From Apiosordaria backusii (taxonomy: Eukaryota; Ascomycota; Sordariomycetes; Sordariales; Lasiosphaeriaceae), in contig JAUKTV010000029.1 of NCBI GenBank assembly GCA_030549205.1, forward strand, positions 122,159 to 186,158: DNA of 64,000 nucleotides, given 5' to 3'. The translations under genes were made by a program, and so were the position numbers. Every line of letters begins with the position of its first letter. The stretch's first letter is position 1. Below are positions 34,829-45,590 of this stretch, in pieces. The notes beneath the pieces were generated by a model, which made no database searches, was not told where the DNA came from, and worked only from the letters and a program-made list of their open reading frames with translations.

Positions 34829-36479
34829 CACTTTATATAAAAAAAAAGGACTAAACTTTCTTAAGCCAAATAGAATTAAGAAGACTATAGCTAGAAAAAG
34901 AAAGGTACGATTATATAAATATTATAACTTAAAAGTAATTATAGATTTTAAAAAAGTAAAAAACTAATAAAGCTTAAAAATATCCCTATCCTATTTTATA
35001 AAATAGGCCTAATTAATATAAAGAAAGGATTATAAAATCTTAATAATAATTTAAAAGAACTATAATCTATATATATAAAGGAATTGGCTAATTATAAATA
35101 ATTCTATAATATACAATTTACATTATAAATTTTTAAGACTAAGCATTTATAAAAGATAATTAGTAATTTTTATTATATAACTTTTAACTATATTAAACTA
35201 TTATTTAAAAGTAACCTTTAACTTAATATCCTTCTTAAAAGTTCTAATTAAGGTTTATTATAATAAATAATTAAATATCCTTTTAAAGATTTCTCTTAAA
35301 AAGTCTTAAATTTATTACTATCTTTTAATATTAAATATACTAAAACATTACCATTACTTAGCTCAAAGCCTATCTCCAATAGGGTAGTTTCTAAATATTA
35401 TATAACTATATACTATAAAGATATAATCTAATATATACTAATAAAAATACTACTAATCACAATACTTTAAATTATATATAGTAACGCCTACCCTCTAGGC
35501 GCTAATATAAATAAAATACTTAACATACAGAGCTTAAAGGCAATACCTTAATAACAACGACTATAATAACTACCTTTAACGTCCTTAATTAAACCGACCG
35601 GAATTTACATTACAAATTTAATAACTATATACAGTAAATAGTTTTTATTTATTTAATAGCTACTTTATTTTATTTACTAATTTACTATACCTCTAATCGT
35701 ACAAATATTAACTATTTACTTATATACTTAATTACTATACCGCTAAATATTTAATTTATATAAATTACTATTAAAAGACTTAAACTTAATTACCTATATA
35801 ATACGGCTCCTTAAATATAATAATACCAATAACTTCTACTTAAAGGATTTACTTAATAATATAATTCTACCTTATACGATACTTTTATATATATAAGATA
35901 ATAAAGAGGTCCTTTTTAAAAATCTAATAAATAGTATAAATAGGAAAAATATAAACTATACTAAGGTTTAATTTTATAAAAATTAAGCTTAATATAATAA
36001 ATTAAAATACTTTTAAATCGATATATACTATATTAATAAATTAAATATTACAGAGCTTTAATATATTCTTAACTTTATATTTTAATACTATTATAATACT
36101 ATTAAATACTATATTTATTTTATAAACATTTTAACCTATAAGTAAAATACCGATAGTAATTCTATTTAAAAACTAGCTTTTTAAAAATACAGATAGTTTC
36201 TTTAAAGATAGACTTTATAGGAGTTTATTATTTTAACAATTATTAAATTCTTTTTTAAAAAGTATAAGTATTTAAAGGATAAAAAGTCTTTAAAATAAAA
36301 AATCTATAATATAATTAAAATTCCTTTAAAAGCTTTTTAAAAAAGACCTCTATCTAATTTTAATATTACTAAATAAATAGTATAAATTAAAAAATACGAT
36401 ATAAAATTTAAAAAGGATAAAATATATTTATTATTTAATATTTTCAATATATATATACCAATTATTTATAGTAAAAGAA
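34829..36479. repeat. RIP-degraded DNA, possibly including the N-terminal part of the NLR gene
   Basis: AT-saturated, no element recognised. Because the NACHT domain can be traced back to about 36,480 in a readable but mutated frame, some of this stretch may once have encoded the NLR's N-terminal effector domain. One patch near 35,480-35,510 (CGCCTACCCTCTAGGCG) is less mutated and forms a short inverted repeat. Confidence 0.5.
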
Positions 36480-38480
36480 TGACTATAAATTAAGATCGAT
36501 AAAGATTATTTTTATTTAATAAAGCTATAATTTATTAAACTATAAAACCTATATATTAAAAAGGAACATATTAAGTTAGTAAAAAGTAATCTATTAGTTA
36601 ATACTTATTATTAGATTTTTAATAATTTCGAATTTAAATAATAGTACTATAATTTAAAAAGCTAACTTTTTTAAATTAAAGGTAACTTTAATAAAGGTAA
36701 AATTATATTACTTCATAGTATTATCAATAAGTTAAAGTAATCTATTATTACTAATAGTAATAACTTAATATATTTCTTTTATTAAATTACTAACTTATAT
36801 ATTAATAACGCAATTACTATACTATAAAAGTTAATTTATCTTCTTATTTACCGGTAATCGCATTTCCTTTTATATTTATCTAAAAATATATATACTTTCG
36901 ATAACATAATAGTATAGGTCGTTTTATTAAAGGTTTTACGGTATATATTAGAAGATCTAAACTTAAAAGAAACCTACCTGGTCATTAATGCCTTTAACAA
37001 ATGCGTTATCAAACTACCTAAGCTTTTGGACTTTATCGTCTATATCTTACTAGGTTACGTCAAGTAGCTCTTATCAAATCGGAACGAGGTTTTTATTAAG
37101 GAGAAGCTGAAACCTGATGCTGGGCGGACGAGACTTAGTCTCGAGGTAAAAGCGAATGCGATACAAGTTTCTAACACTATCGATACGTATATCGACAACA
37201 AGCTATCAGGTCTCGCATCGCTTCAGGACGACACCCCGTAGAAGACTCAAGTGCAGGATATTCTGCACCAAAAGGCAAACGGCACGTTCCTCTGGGTTGC
37301 TCTCGTCATACAAGAGCTCAGTAAGGATGATGTTGAGAGCTGGCATACTCTTCAAATCGTCGAAGAAGTGCCGGCGGGCCTAGATAATATATATGATCGC
37401 ATGTTGAATGAAATCAGTCGGTACAAGAGGGACTCGGAATTTTGCCGGCGCATACTCGCGGTAGCCACGGTTACATACCGCCCACTTCACTTAGACGAGA
37501 TAGGCGGCTTATCTGGATTACCGGAGCAGATTGTAAGATCGACAGAGAATATTAGGAAGGTCGTGGCCAAATGCAGATCGTTTCTCACCATCCAAGAAGA
37601 CCAGATCTACCTCATCCATCAGTCAGCCAAGGACTACTTAAGCACATCCGCCTTAATCTTCCCCCATAGCGCACCAATTGCCCACCGGGACATATACGCC
37701 TGGTCGCTAGAACTTATATCTCAGAAGTTAAAACGCGACATATACAGCTTAGTTGCCCCGGGATTTCCTATCGACCAGGTCCGCACGCCGGAACCGGACC
37801 GTCTTACGACAGCACGGTACTCGTACGTCTTCTAGGTTAACCACCTCCGCCACTCGATTTCCGATAGGAATACAATGCAACCCAAAATACAAAATGCGGT
37901 CTAAACATTCCTTAAATAGAAGTATCTTTATTAACTTAAAACTCTCAATCTACTCCGAGCTATATCGGAGGGTGTCATCGCTATAAGAAAGCTTAAGGGC
38001 CTATTTATAAGTATGGATTACTAATACTAAAGAGTTATACTAATAGAGATATAGGGGCAAACTAATTAAAGGTAGCTAATAACCTTTATTCGGAATACGT
38101 ACCGGTTCGCTCTCTCCTATAAATAGATAATTAAACAAGCCCCTCTTTAAGCATATATATCAGCCCTTATATTTATACTAGTTAGTAGTTTAATAAAGAA
38201 GCGATTTAAGACGGAAGAACTTAATTAAATTAGTATAAAGCTAATAATAAAAGCAGACTAGAATGCATACCTCTAAACGCTCGAAGGCTATAGTAGTTCG
38301 GTTTATTCGGTCGTCTTTTTAGTAAATAACTAGTAGTTTATATTAAGTTTATACAATAATACTGTTAAAATCTAGGATCCTATCTTAAGATAATGCCTTT
38401 AAACACTCGAAGACTATAGTAGCTTAATTTATTTAATTGCCTTTTTAGCGGATAATCTAAGGACATATAAGTATAGGTTA
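36480..38480 (+). pseudogene. NACHT-WD40 NLR pseudogene (NWD / HET-E-like), RIP-mutated
   Basis: Relic of a STAND receptor of the kind used in fungal heterokaryon incompatibility. Reading through stops, a mutated P-loop (KGNFNKGKIILLHSIINKLK) lies near 36,670-36,730 and ETYLVINAFNKCV near 36,987-37,025 is the Walker B region. Next comes a clean frame at 37,251-37,835 with ANGTFLWVALVIQEL, PAGLDNIYDRM, YRPLHLDEIGGLSGLP and DQIYLIHQSAKDYL. The frame hits TAG at 37833-37835, where a Trp is expected. Beyond it APLxAY-type and LF-x-REE-type helix text leads into WD40 repeats near 38,255-38,470 (TLEGYSSSVYSVVF, then a second TLEDYSS unit preceded by NNTVKI). Stops sit where Gln or Trp codons are expected, as RIP would produce. 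Only the first one or two WD repeats remain. The gene cannot make a functional receptor. Confidence 0.85.
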
Positions 38481-39365
38481 GGGGTAGATAAAACCTAAGT
38501 TATTTATAACGGTTAAAATATTTTATAGTTACTACCTAAATATCGCCTAACCTACTTTATAATTTAAGGATAGATAGTAACTATTGGCTATTTATTAAGG
38601 CAAGTTTTTACTATTAACTTCTTATAAAATATATAATATTTTTTTAATTTCTTTTCTATTCATTTTTTTATTTCTTTTTTCTAATTTAATATTAAAAGGG
38701 TCTAGAAAAATAAGTCAATTTATAAATATTTTTAGAATTTTAATATCTTTAATAAAGCTAATATTAGTTCTTTTAAAAGGTAAATTAATAGTAATATTTT
38801 AATTCTATTTAGCTTTACTTAATTCTATAATAGTATAAAATCAAATATCTTAATATATAATTATTTCAGTAAAAGGGTACTTATCCTCTATAACTTACCT
38901 TTTCCATAATAAACTAAAATTACCACTTATATATATCAAATTCCTTAGCACCCTCCTAAGATAAAGTTAAATAACTCTATAAAGAATTAGCCTAATAGCG
39001 ATAAGCCATAACGCCACCTCTATAATACCGTAAGGTTCTATAAATCAGCTAATTATTAATACAAAGCTATCTTAACGAAGCAAATTGCAACTTTTACATA
39101 TCAACAATTAATAGTATAATAAACTATAAATCCTAAACTAATCATTAAAAAGTAAAGCGAATAAATAAACTATAGACGTTATAAACAAATATGTTAATAG
39201 CTTATATATATTTAAACAGAATTATCTAGCTTAGTAGATACCTAAAGCTATAACAGTTATAGACCGCTAAAGAGAGATAAATATGCAATTAAAAGAGTAG
39301 AACAGTAAGACAAAAGGATTCCTCATCAAGGATCTTAAGGCCATTGAAGATTATTAAAATAAATT
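38481..39365. repeat. RIP-degraded DNA after the NLR relic
   Basis: AT-rich with stops in all frames; the NLR's WD40 tract is lost within it. No transposon motif could be read. The AT bias fades by about 39,380. Confidence 0.6.
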
Positions 39366-40909
39366 GAACCTATATTGTTCCAAGCCCTAAACTCCAGCCC
39401 TTATCACAGCGGCCTATTGATATTTGAAAGCTTTTGGTAGACAAGGCTCGTCCTCTGAACTTTCCACAACTCGACTTCTTGGATGGGATAGACCTGGCCA
39501 TAAACGAATTATCTCGGGATTCGGCTATGAAAGAGCTGGCCGAGTTGTTTCGTTTTGATGAGAACCATTTGGCGAACCAGAATGTCACTCCGCCTTCGAT
39601 GAACAGCCCTGTTGATAGGGTATACCTTCCTCGATATACTCCGATTCCGTCTATTTGCAAGAAGGTCTCTCCAAACGGCCAGTTATCTTGCATTTCAGGG
39701 GATAAAGGTATACTAAGCACCCATTCCCCAGTTTTGGACATCTTCCCAACGGCAGATTTGTCGTTAAGCTCGTCTTACCCGAAGCTCGACGTGCCATTCC
39801 AGCGCTCCGATAAGGGGAGCACTGGTTTCAATACACTTCCACCATCTCCCGACCTCACTGGCAACGCGATCGACACCTCCTATACTGTAACCTCGGTTTC
39901 CCCAGCACATCAGAGACCTTAGCCAATTGAAACGCGTCCTTATTCCCTAACCTTCTGCGAGACCAATCTTCACCGCCCTCAAAGCACCGAAGGGCTGGTT
40001 AACAACCCTGATAGTCGATCTCACGAAATCGACGAGCAACCTTTCCACGATAGTTCGCTTTCCGAGCGGATATCTTGCACGCTTGTTGATATTTGCGGAA
40101 GCGATACGATAACAGGACCATATAGAGGAACGGGCTTCGTTGATGACAGCGCGGACCACACACTTGCGCTTTTCCTGATAGACAAAGACCACAAGCACAA
40201 AGATAAGTCGACTGTGCCAGACGTCATATCTGAGCCTCTGGAATGCAGTTCGACAGCCACCACGGGCAAGACGGGTCCCATGGTCACGCCTTCTAGCACT
40301 AGGTCCGGCTCGAAAAGAAGACAGGGGGATTACGGTGCCCACCGCGGCAAGCCTGGTATGAGAAAACGCCCATGCCGCGGAATCTCGCGCAACGGCAAGA
40401 AGAATTTCGTCACAGTGAGCGATGTCATGGATCCAGATAGATTCATCAAGGACTCATTTCCTCTACACATCATTCACCTAGAAATATACCCTAACCTAGA
40501 AACAAGTTACATAGTGAGTTACCGTTGGAACCGCCGTTAGCATGTTTGGTTTACCGATGACCTTCAAACTGAAAATCTCCCCAAGGATCTCAAAGATCTT
40601 GGCGAGACCGTAGAGGCAGACTATATGGCTCAGTTAATCCAAAAACGCCCTACGCTGTTCGACATCTATTTTCGGATTGCGTGGAGTACAAGCTTGGTTA
40701 TTTCTTGGTACGATATTATGGGTTGTTTTAGCGGAATCGATCTTGTTAAGCGGGAGGCGCTTAAGGTGTCTTTCTAGGGATCATGTACTTCGAAGCTTGA
40801 TATGCTTGGCAGAAACAGGCAAGCGGTGACTATTGGTAGATGCAATCACGGAATCGTGAAAGGAACTCTCAAACGCTGTACGATCATTGCTCTTCATCTA
40901 GATAGGTAA
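39366..40909 (+). pseudogene. Unknown gene broken by in-frame stops
   Basis: One reading frame carries coherent text from the RIP boundary to TAA at 40907-40909. It is interrupted by TGA (39425-39427) and TAG at 39920-39922, 40538-40540 and 40775-40777. Passages include PLNFPQLDFLDGIDLAINEL, KELAELFRFDENHLANQN, YRGTGFVDDSADHTLALFLI and ADYMAQLIQKRPTLFDIYFR. Codon use in the open parts is that of a normal gene. Every TAG is one C-to-T change from CAG, as RIP at CpA gives, and the TGA could be a mutated CGA. No domain is recognised; the N-terminus is lost in the mutated DNA to the left. It could be the tail of a larger repeat-borne gene. Confidence 0.55.
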
Positions 40910-42819
40910 TTACACGTCATCTGTTCAACACCTAGTGTCTTAAGCTGATGCAGAGAACCACAGGTGTGCTAAAGTCAAGCTCGGCGTCATCATAAAAGCC
41001 AAAGAGGGTACTCTCAAGGTCCATGTCCGGAATGACGACTGAGAAGGCGGAAAAGCAAATAGGGCTAAGGGGTAGGGGTAGGTTCCAAGGTGCCGGCTCC
41101 GTTGGTCTTGTCCGGGGATATTTCTGAGATGCCCCGGGGTTTTGCAGCCGGTTGTATTCCGAAGTCGACAAGTTGGTGAGAAATGGTTAGCTCGTAGCGT
41201 AATGCCAATATGCTGCAGTCTGTTCATCAGCATGGGGCTGACCTAGCTAGATCCTAGTCAAGATCAAGTCAGCTTGGTTCGGGTTACAAGCGGACAAAGT
41301 GTGGCACTAATCAAGTTAGAAGCGTCTTGTAGAATATTTCAAGTGCCAGACTAAGACAGCTTGGTAGTGCACGTGGTCCCAGGACGCTATCCAAGACGTT
41401 TGTTGCATTAAGAACTGCCATGAAATTTCGTCTATACCAGTCGAACCTCAATGGAGAAGCTTCAATAAAACTACCGTTATTTGCACTACGTGCTTAGTTT
41501 TTGTCTTTATTTGGTAAATACGATTTCGCCGTTTCCAGCCGTTATAGAGGCCTAAAAACTCGAAGTGATCAAAGAGGAAGGGGGGCGGGTTCCGCCTTTT
41601 CTCCCTTTCGCTTTTTTTGCGAAGGACCTGTGGAACTCAAAGAACCCAGTTGTATTGAAGCATTGATAGAAGTCTAAGGAAAGAAAAGAAAACTGTTTGA
41701 ACGAGCGTGGGAAAGTCGTCTTATATACACCTCGAGCGCCGGCGAGGGCCGAAGGCCCTCGGGGCGCTCCGTAGAGCCCAGAACCACCCTGAAATCCAGA
41801 CCCTTTTCCATCGTACGTTGTGAACCAGTGAAGCAATTCAGCGAGAGTATCTATCGTGGTGGTCTAGGCCGCTGAGCTCTGGTGAGCTTGGCAGGGCCCA
41901 GACCAGCCCCACTTTTCCACAGGACCCCATCAAGGGTTTTTTTTTTTCTTAGGTCGAGACTAGCTTCGACGCCAGCGATTGTGCTGGGGACGAGAAGGTG
42001 GACCAAGAAAGTCTTGGGTGCCCACTGGAAATCTGCACTAACACTCAAGTACTCGTGCCGTAATATCGCAGCGGCGACCAGTTGACCAGTTGAGCTTTGT
42101 CGGGGAGGTGCTGGCGACGGAGATGGGTACGGGCTGGAGTCTTTCCCGCCAGGTAGGTTCACGGTGGGTATCTGTGGACCAGCAAAATCAAGGGGGGAAC
42201 AGGTAAGATTGTGCGAACCCGAAGTGTTGGAGATAAGATCGGGTTAGGAGGGGGCGGGAGACCCATCGTGGAGTCGCCAATCGAGGGGAACTCAGGAAAA
42301 AGAAAGCAGAGTGCCACCGTGACATGATTTTCCCATGCATACCCCAGAAAAGAATCGTCGATGGCTTGCCTCTGGAGGTGGGGCACCCCTAAACTTGGGT
42401 GTTTTTCCCCAGTCTCCGTTTATCACTTTTTAGTGTAATCAAATCCACACCTCGTGGAGCACGACAATCTCCTCGAAGGTCCGAGTTGAGCATGGCTAAT
42501 TTACACTAGTTTTGATGCTGCCAGGGAGGACCCGGATGGGGATCTCATCAGGGATCCTCAGTTGTTCCCAAGAAACCAGCATGACTCGGATCTGCAATAA
42601 AGAATGCCACCCACCCAACCCTTTTGTTCAAGGCAACCTAGGTCGGCTTACCTACCCATCACCAACAGTTGTGATAAACATCTTTTGACGTCTCCCTCTG
42701 GGTTTTGCTTTCTTGTGTGTTGTTGTTGTTCTTGTTTGTTGTTTTCCTCCTCCCGCACCTGACGCTCGTTTCTCTCCTTGCAACTGTCGGCCTCCGCCTC
42801 CCCTCCGGAAACAATCATC
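40910..42819. other. Gene-free stretch upstream of the receptor gene
   Basis: Normal base composition returns. It contains a hairpin-rich block (41,580-41,770) and the TTG/TTGTT-rich leader of the receptor gene just before 42,820. Short frames on the minus strand (40,932-41,233; 41,851-42,162) have no domain support. Confidence 0.4.
41584..41769. repeat. Cluster of GC hairpins, mitochondrial-like
   Basis: Three hairpins in under 200 bp. GGCGG-GTT-CCGCC is at 41584-41596 and TTCGC/GCGAA is around 41607-41623. The third is a strong one at 41734-41769, where GAGCGCC and GGCGCTC flank CGAGGGCC-GAA-GGCCCTCG. Nothing else in the window's genic DNA looks like this. Such GC hairpins in an AT background are common in fungal mitochondrial genomes, so a nuclear insertion of mitochondrial DNA is possible but unproven. 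Confidence 0.45.
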
Positions 42820-44145
42820 ATGCCGCCCGCTTCTGCTCCTTCCGGGCCTGCCGAACCCCCAGCGCTCGGGAATGACCCCTCGCTCGCCGGCCCTTTCGAT
42901 CCCAACATGATTCCTTCCCCCCCAACACCAGCCGCCGAGCGAAGTGCCTACGCCTTTGCCGGAGCCGCTCTTGCCCTCAATATTATCTCCTTTCTGCTGT
43001 TCTCTGCCCGTATCGCCACAAGAACCATTCCGGTTTTCCAGATGGGATGTGATGACTGGATCATTTGCGCCGCATATGTAAGTCTTGGCCTGGGTCGACT
43101 CTCGGAAGAGACTTACCATCCAGTTTGGATGGGGTTGGTGCTGACCGACCATCGTGTCCTCTGTGTCCAGGCCTTCCTCCTCGGCAACTCCGTTTTGCTC
43201 ATGAAGACAGTGCCCTACACTTTCGGGGGTGATCCTTCGACATTCACCCTACAAGACGTCATCAACGGCAACAAGTATGCCGTCCTCTCCCAACCGCTCT
43301 GGGCCTTTTCAATGGCCACCATCAAGATCTCAGTTGCCGCCATGATGCTCCGCCTCGAGCAAAGACGAAGATGGCGGCAGTTCCTGTGGTTCATGATCGT
43401 CATCTTGGTTCTCATCTGCATATACAACACCATCGCCTTCGCGATACAGTGCTTTCCGTTGGAGGCAGCCTGGGATATCGCGGACCTCATCACGGATAAA
43501 AAGTGCTGGAGTGTTGACGCTATCCGCGTTAGCTCTACGGCCGTGTCGGTCTTCAACATTGTCACTGATGTCATCTTTGCCCTTATGCCTGCCACCTTCC
43601 TCAGCAATGTTCAGATCCCCATGCGCGAGCGCATCGTCATCGGCATCTTGATGGGATTGGGTATCTTTGCCTCGGCAGCCTCCATTGTCAAGGCAGTGGC
43701 CCTGGCCGAGTTCGGAAAGACAGACGACCCCAACGGACAGGGTATTATCGTTGGTACTTGGTTTTGTATTGAGCAGCAGGTTGCCTTCATCGCCGCCTGC
43801 ATCCCTTGTCTGCGGAAGCCGTTCCAGATTTTCCTGCAAAAGGTCGGTCTGCTCAGCACTGTTGGTCATACCAGCAACAAGGCCACCGCTGGTACCGGAT
43901 TCAGGCGCATGTACGGTAAGCAGACCTCCGAGGCAACCGGCGGAACAATCAAGATGAAGAGCATGATGAGCAGGGACGCGCCCAGCGAGGAGAGCATCCT
44001 CGCCTCCAACTCGGCGAACGGACAAGATGAGAACCTGAAGCCTGGTGAGATCTGGCGGACGACCGAAGTGTACCTCAACGACGAGCCTGCCGATTGGGAA
44101 GATAGCAAGAACAAGAACTTGAAGGGTCCTGTGCACGGGGTATAA
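42820..44145 (+). CDS. Rhodopsin-domain integral membrane protein (Pth11-like family)
   Basis: Seven-helix fungal membrane protein of the rhodopsin-domain/Pth11-like group, possibly a surface sensor. I start at the ATG at 42820. Exons 42820-43077 and 43171-44145 give 410 residues. The 93-bp intron (GTAAGT to TGTCCAG) is a multiple of three without a stop, so retention would add 31 residues. Features: a Pro-rich N-terminus of about 50 residues; a first span around LALNIISFLLFSARIATR; GCDDWIICAAY, matching the family's conserved DDW motif; then LWAFSMATIKISVAAMMLRL, FMIVILVLICIYNTIAF with a following Cys, FNIVTDVIFALMPATFL, IVIGILMGLGIFASAASIVK and GTWFCIEQQVAFIAACIPCL. A polar cytosolic tail of about 110 residues follows. 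No CFEM domain is present. The ligand is unknown. Confidence 0.88.
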   Translation: MPPASAPSGPAEPPALGNDPSLAGPFDPNMIPSPPTPAAERSAYAFAGAALALNIISFLLFSARIATRTIPVFQMGCDDWIICAAYVSLGLGRLSEETYHPVWMGLVLTDHRVLCVQAFLLGNSVLLMKTVPYTFGGDPSTFTLQDVINGNKYAVLSQPLWAFSMATIKISVAAMMLRLEQRRRWRQFLWFMIVILVLICIYNTIAFAIQCFPLEAAWDIADLITDKKCWSVDAIRVSSTAVSVFNIVTDVIFALMPATFLSNVQIPMRERIVIGILMGLGIFASAASIVKAVALAEFGKTDDPNGQGIIVGTWFCIEQQVAFIAACIPCLRKPFQIFLQKVGLLSTVGHTSNKATAGTGFRRMYGKQTSEATGGTIKMKSMMSRDAPSEESILASNSANGQDENLKPGEIWRTTEVYLNDEPADWEDSKNKNLKGPVHGV

Positions 44146-45525
44146 CGAGGTTGGAATTCTACGATGAAACGGGATCAATTCACTTGTCAAAGATAAAGAT
44201 GCCTTGATGCATGTATCTACTTTCCATTTTCACGAGATAGCCGAGCAGTAACCAGGCAATCTTGAGCTGCGGTTCTGCTCTGTGATGTTTTCTTGCACTC
44301 CTTTGTATCACACCATTACTTAATAATACTCGACAACCTACTTTACCCATGATGGTTCCCAGTAGTGTATCGTTGAGGTTGAGAATTTTTTTCCAGTCGT
44401 CCTTCCAGCAATGACTGCTCGCCAACGTGGTAGCATCAAATAACATCGCTGACCCCAGATCACGCAAGGATAAAAGTGTGGTTTCGACAACTCGACCTTT
44501 CGCACTGATACTTATATCAGGAGCACATGTAGCCGTTCGGATATCGTTGCTGAGGTGTTCGACGCAGGGGTTCAAGTTGGATCATTGTAAGAATGTCCCA
44601 GAGATTGCCAATCATAGATTCAGTGTCCGCGGTGAACATGTAGTCCACCTTGCACCACTTAACAAAACGTGCGTGTTGTGCGTGTCTGTCATTTTCATGC
44701 CTTCGAAATTGTATCCCACAAAATATGCTAACAATATCTCATTCCCCATGAAAAGACGACTCACGCTAGCCAGATTGGCCTGCGAGAATCTGGGGCAAAC
44801 GTGAAACGTTTTGATAGGATCGATGACACTGGCGTCTGGACCAGGATGATGTTCAACTCGCCTTGTCTCAGGAGAAATTGCATTATGTTCCTAAGTACGT
44901 AGTAATTATCGACTTGACATTTCTAGTCCAGACACCACACAACTTGCATTCGCACTACATGTATTTTATTTCTATTTTCGTTTTCCCTGTGTCAAATTGG
45001 AGAATGATAATTACCTGTGCCGATTTTCGAAACCAACAACCCCGGACCTCACAGAACCAATCACCGACACTTCAAGGTCACTCGCCTTTCCTTCTCTTCT
45101 CCGCCACAGGCCAAACTTGGTTCAAGAACACTTTCAGGTTACTGGACTAATGCGGTAAGTAGAGCGATGTCAGAGAGACGCTAAACTCGAGAGCAATGTT
45201 TAAGCCTACTGTATACCTTGCTATTCGATAATGCTATAACTAGAGGTTATAAAGTTACTATTAAGACGGACACTTCGATATCGACGCCTATAAATATCAG
45301 TGGGCCTTTATAATTGTTATTAATTAAGATTATAAGCCCTACGTTTAAAGTTAGAGGAACCTTTTATTTATCTTAAGAATATACTGATACTTTGTATTTT
45401 CATTATTATAGGAAAAATCCTATTCTACTTAGCCTAACTTATATTTGGGAAAGCGCTAGAGGATCGGCGTACCTGTGGGTCTTTAATTGATTTGCAAACC
45501 CCTCTGTAAGTAGAGTAGAGGATAA
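44146..45525. other. Downstream flank leading into RIP-mutated DNA
   Basis: The first kilobase has normal composition and likely includes the receptor's 3' untranslated region. Frames on both strands around 44,180-44,800 show no domain. From about 45,200 the sequence turns AT-rich and TA-rich. Confidence 0.4.
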
Positions 45526-45526
45526 A

Positions 45527-45590
45527 ACCGTCGGACAGGCCAAAACGTATTGAACAGTGGGCCTATAGTAATCCCACTAAAATAGCGTCC
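45527..45590 (+). repeat. Left terminal inverted repeat of the pogo-like element
   Basis: The outer 36 bp or so match the inverted right end with four or five transitions. Both ends stayed comparatively GC-rich beside the mutated interior. Confidence 0.7.

Noticed and set aside
39370..40342. Minus-strand frames over the unknown pseudogene
   Set aside because: The plus-strand frame is longer and more protein-like; these are shadows.
43330..44190. 286-codon minus-strand frame
   Set aside because: His/Asp/Arg-rich antisense of the rhodopsin-domain receptor.
44180..44804. Overlapping frames on both strands after the receptor gene
   Set aside because: No domain, no splice pattern; probably 3' untranslated and intergenic DNA.
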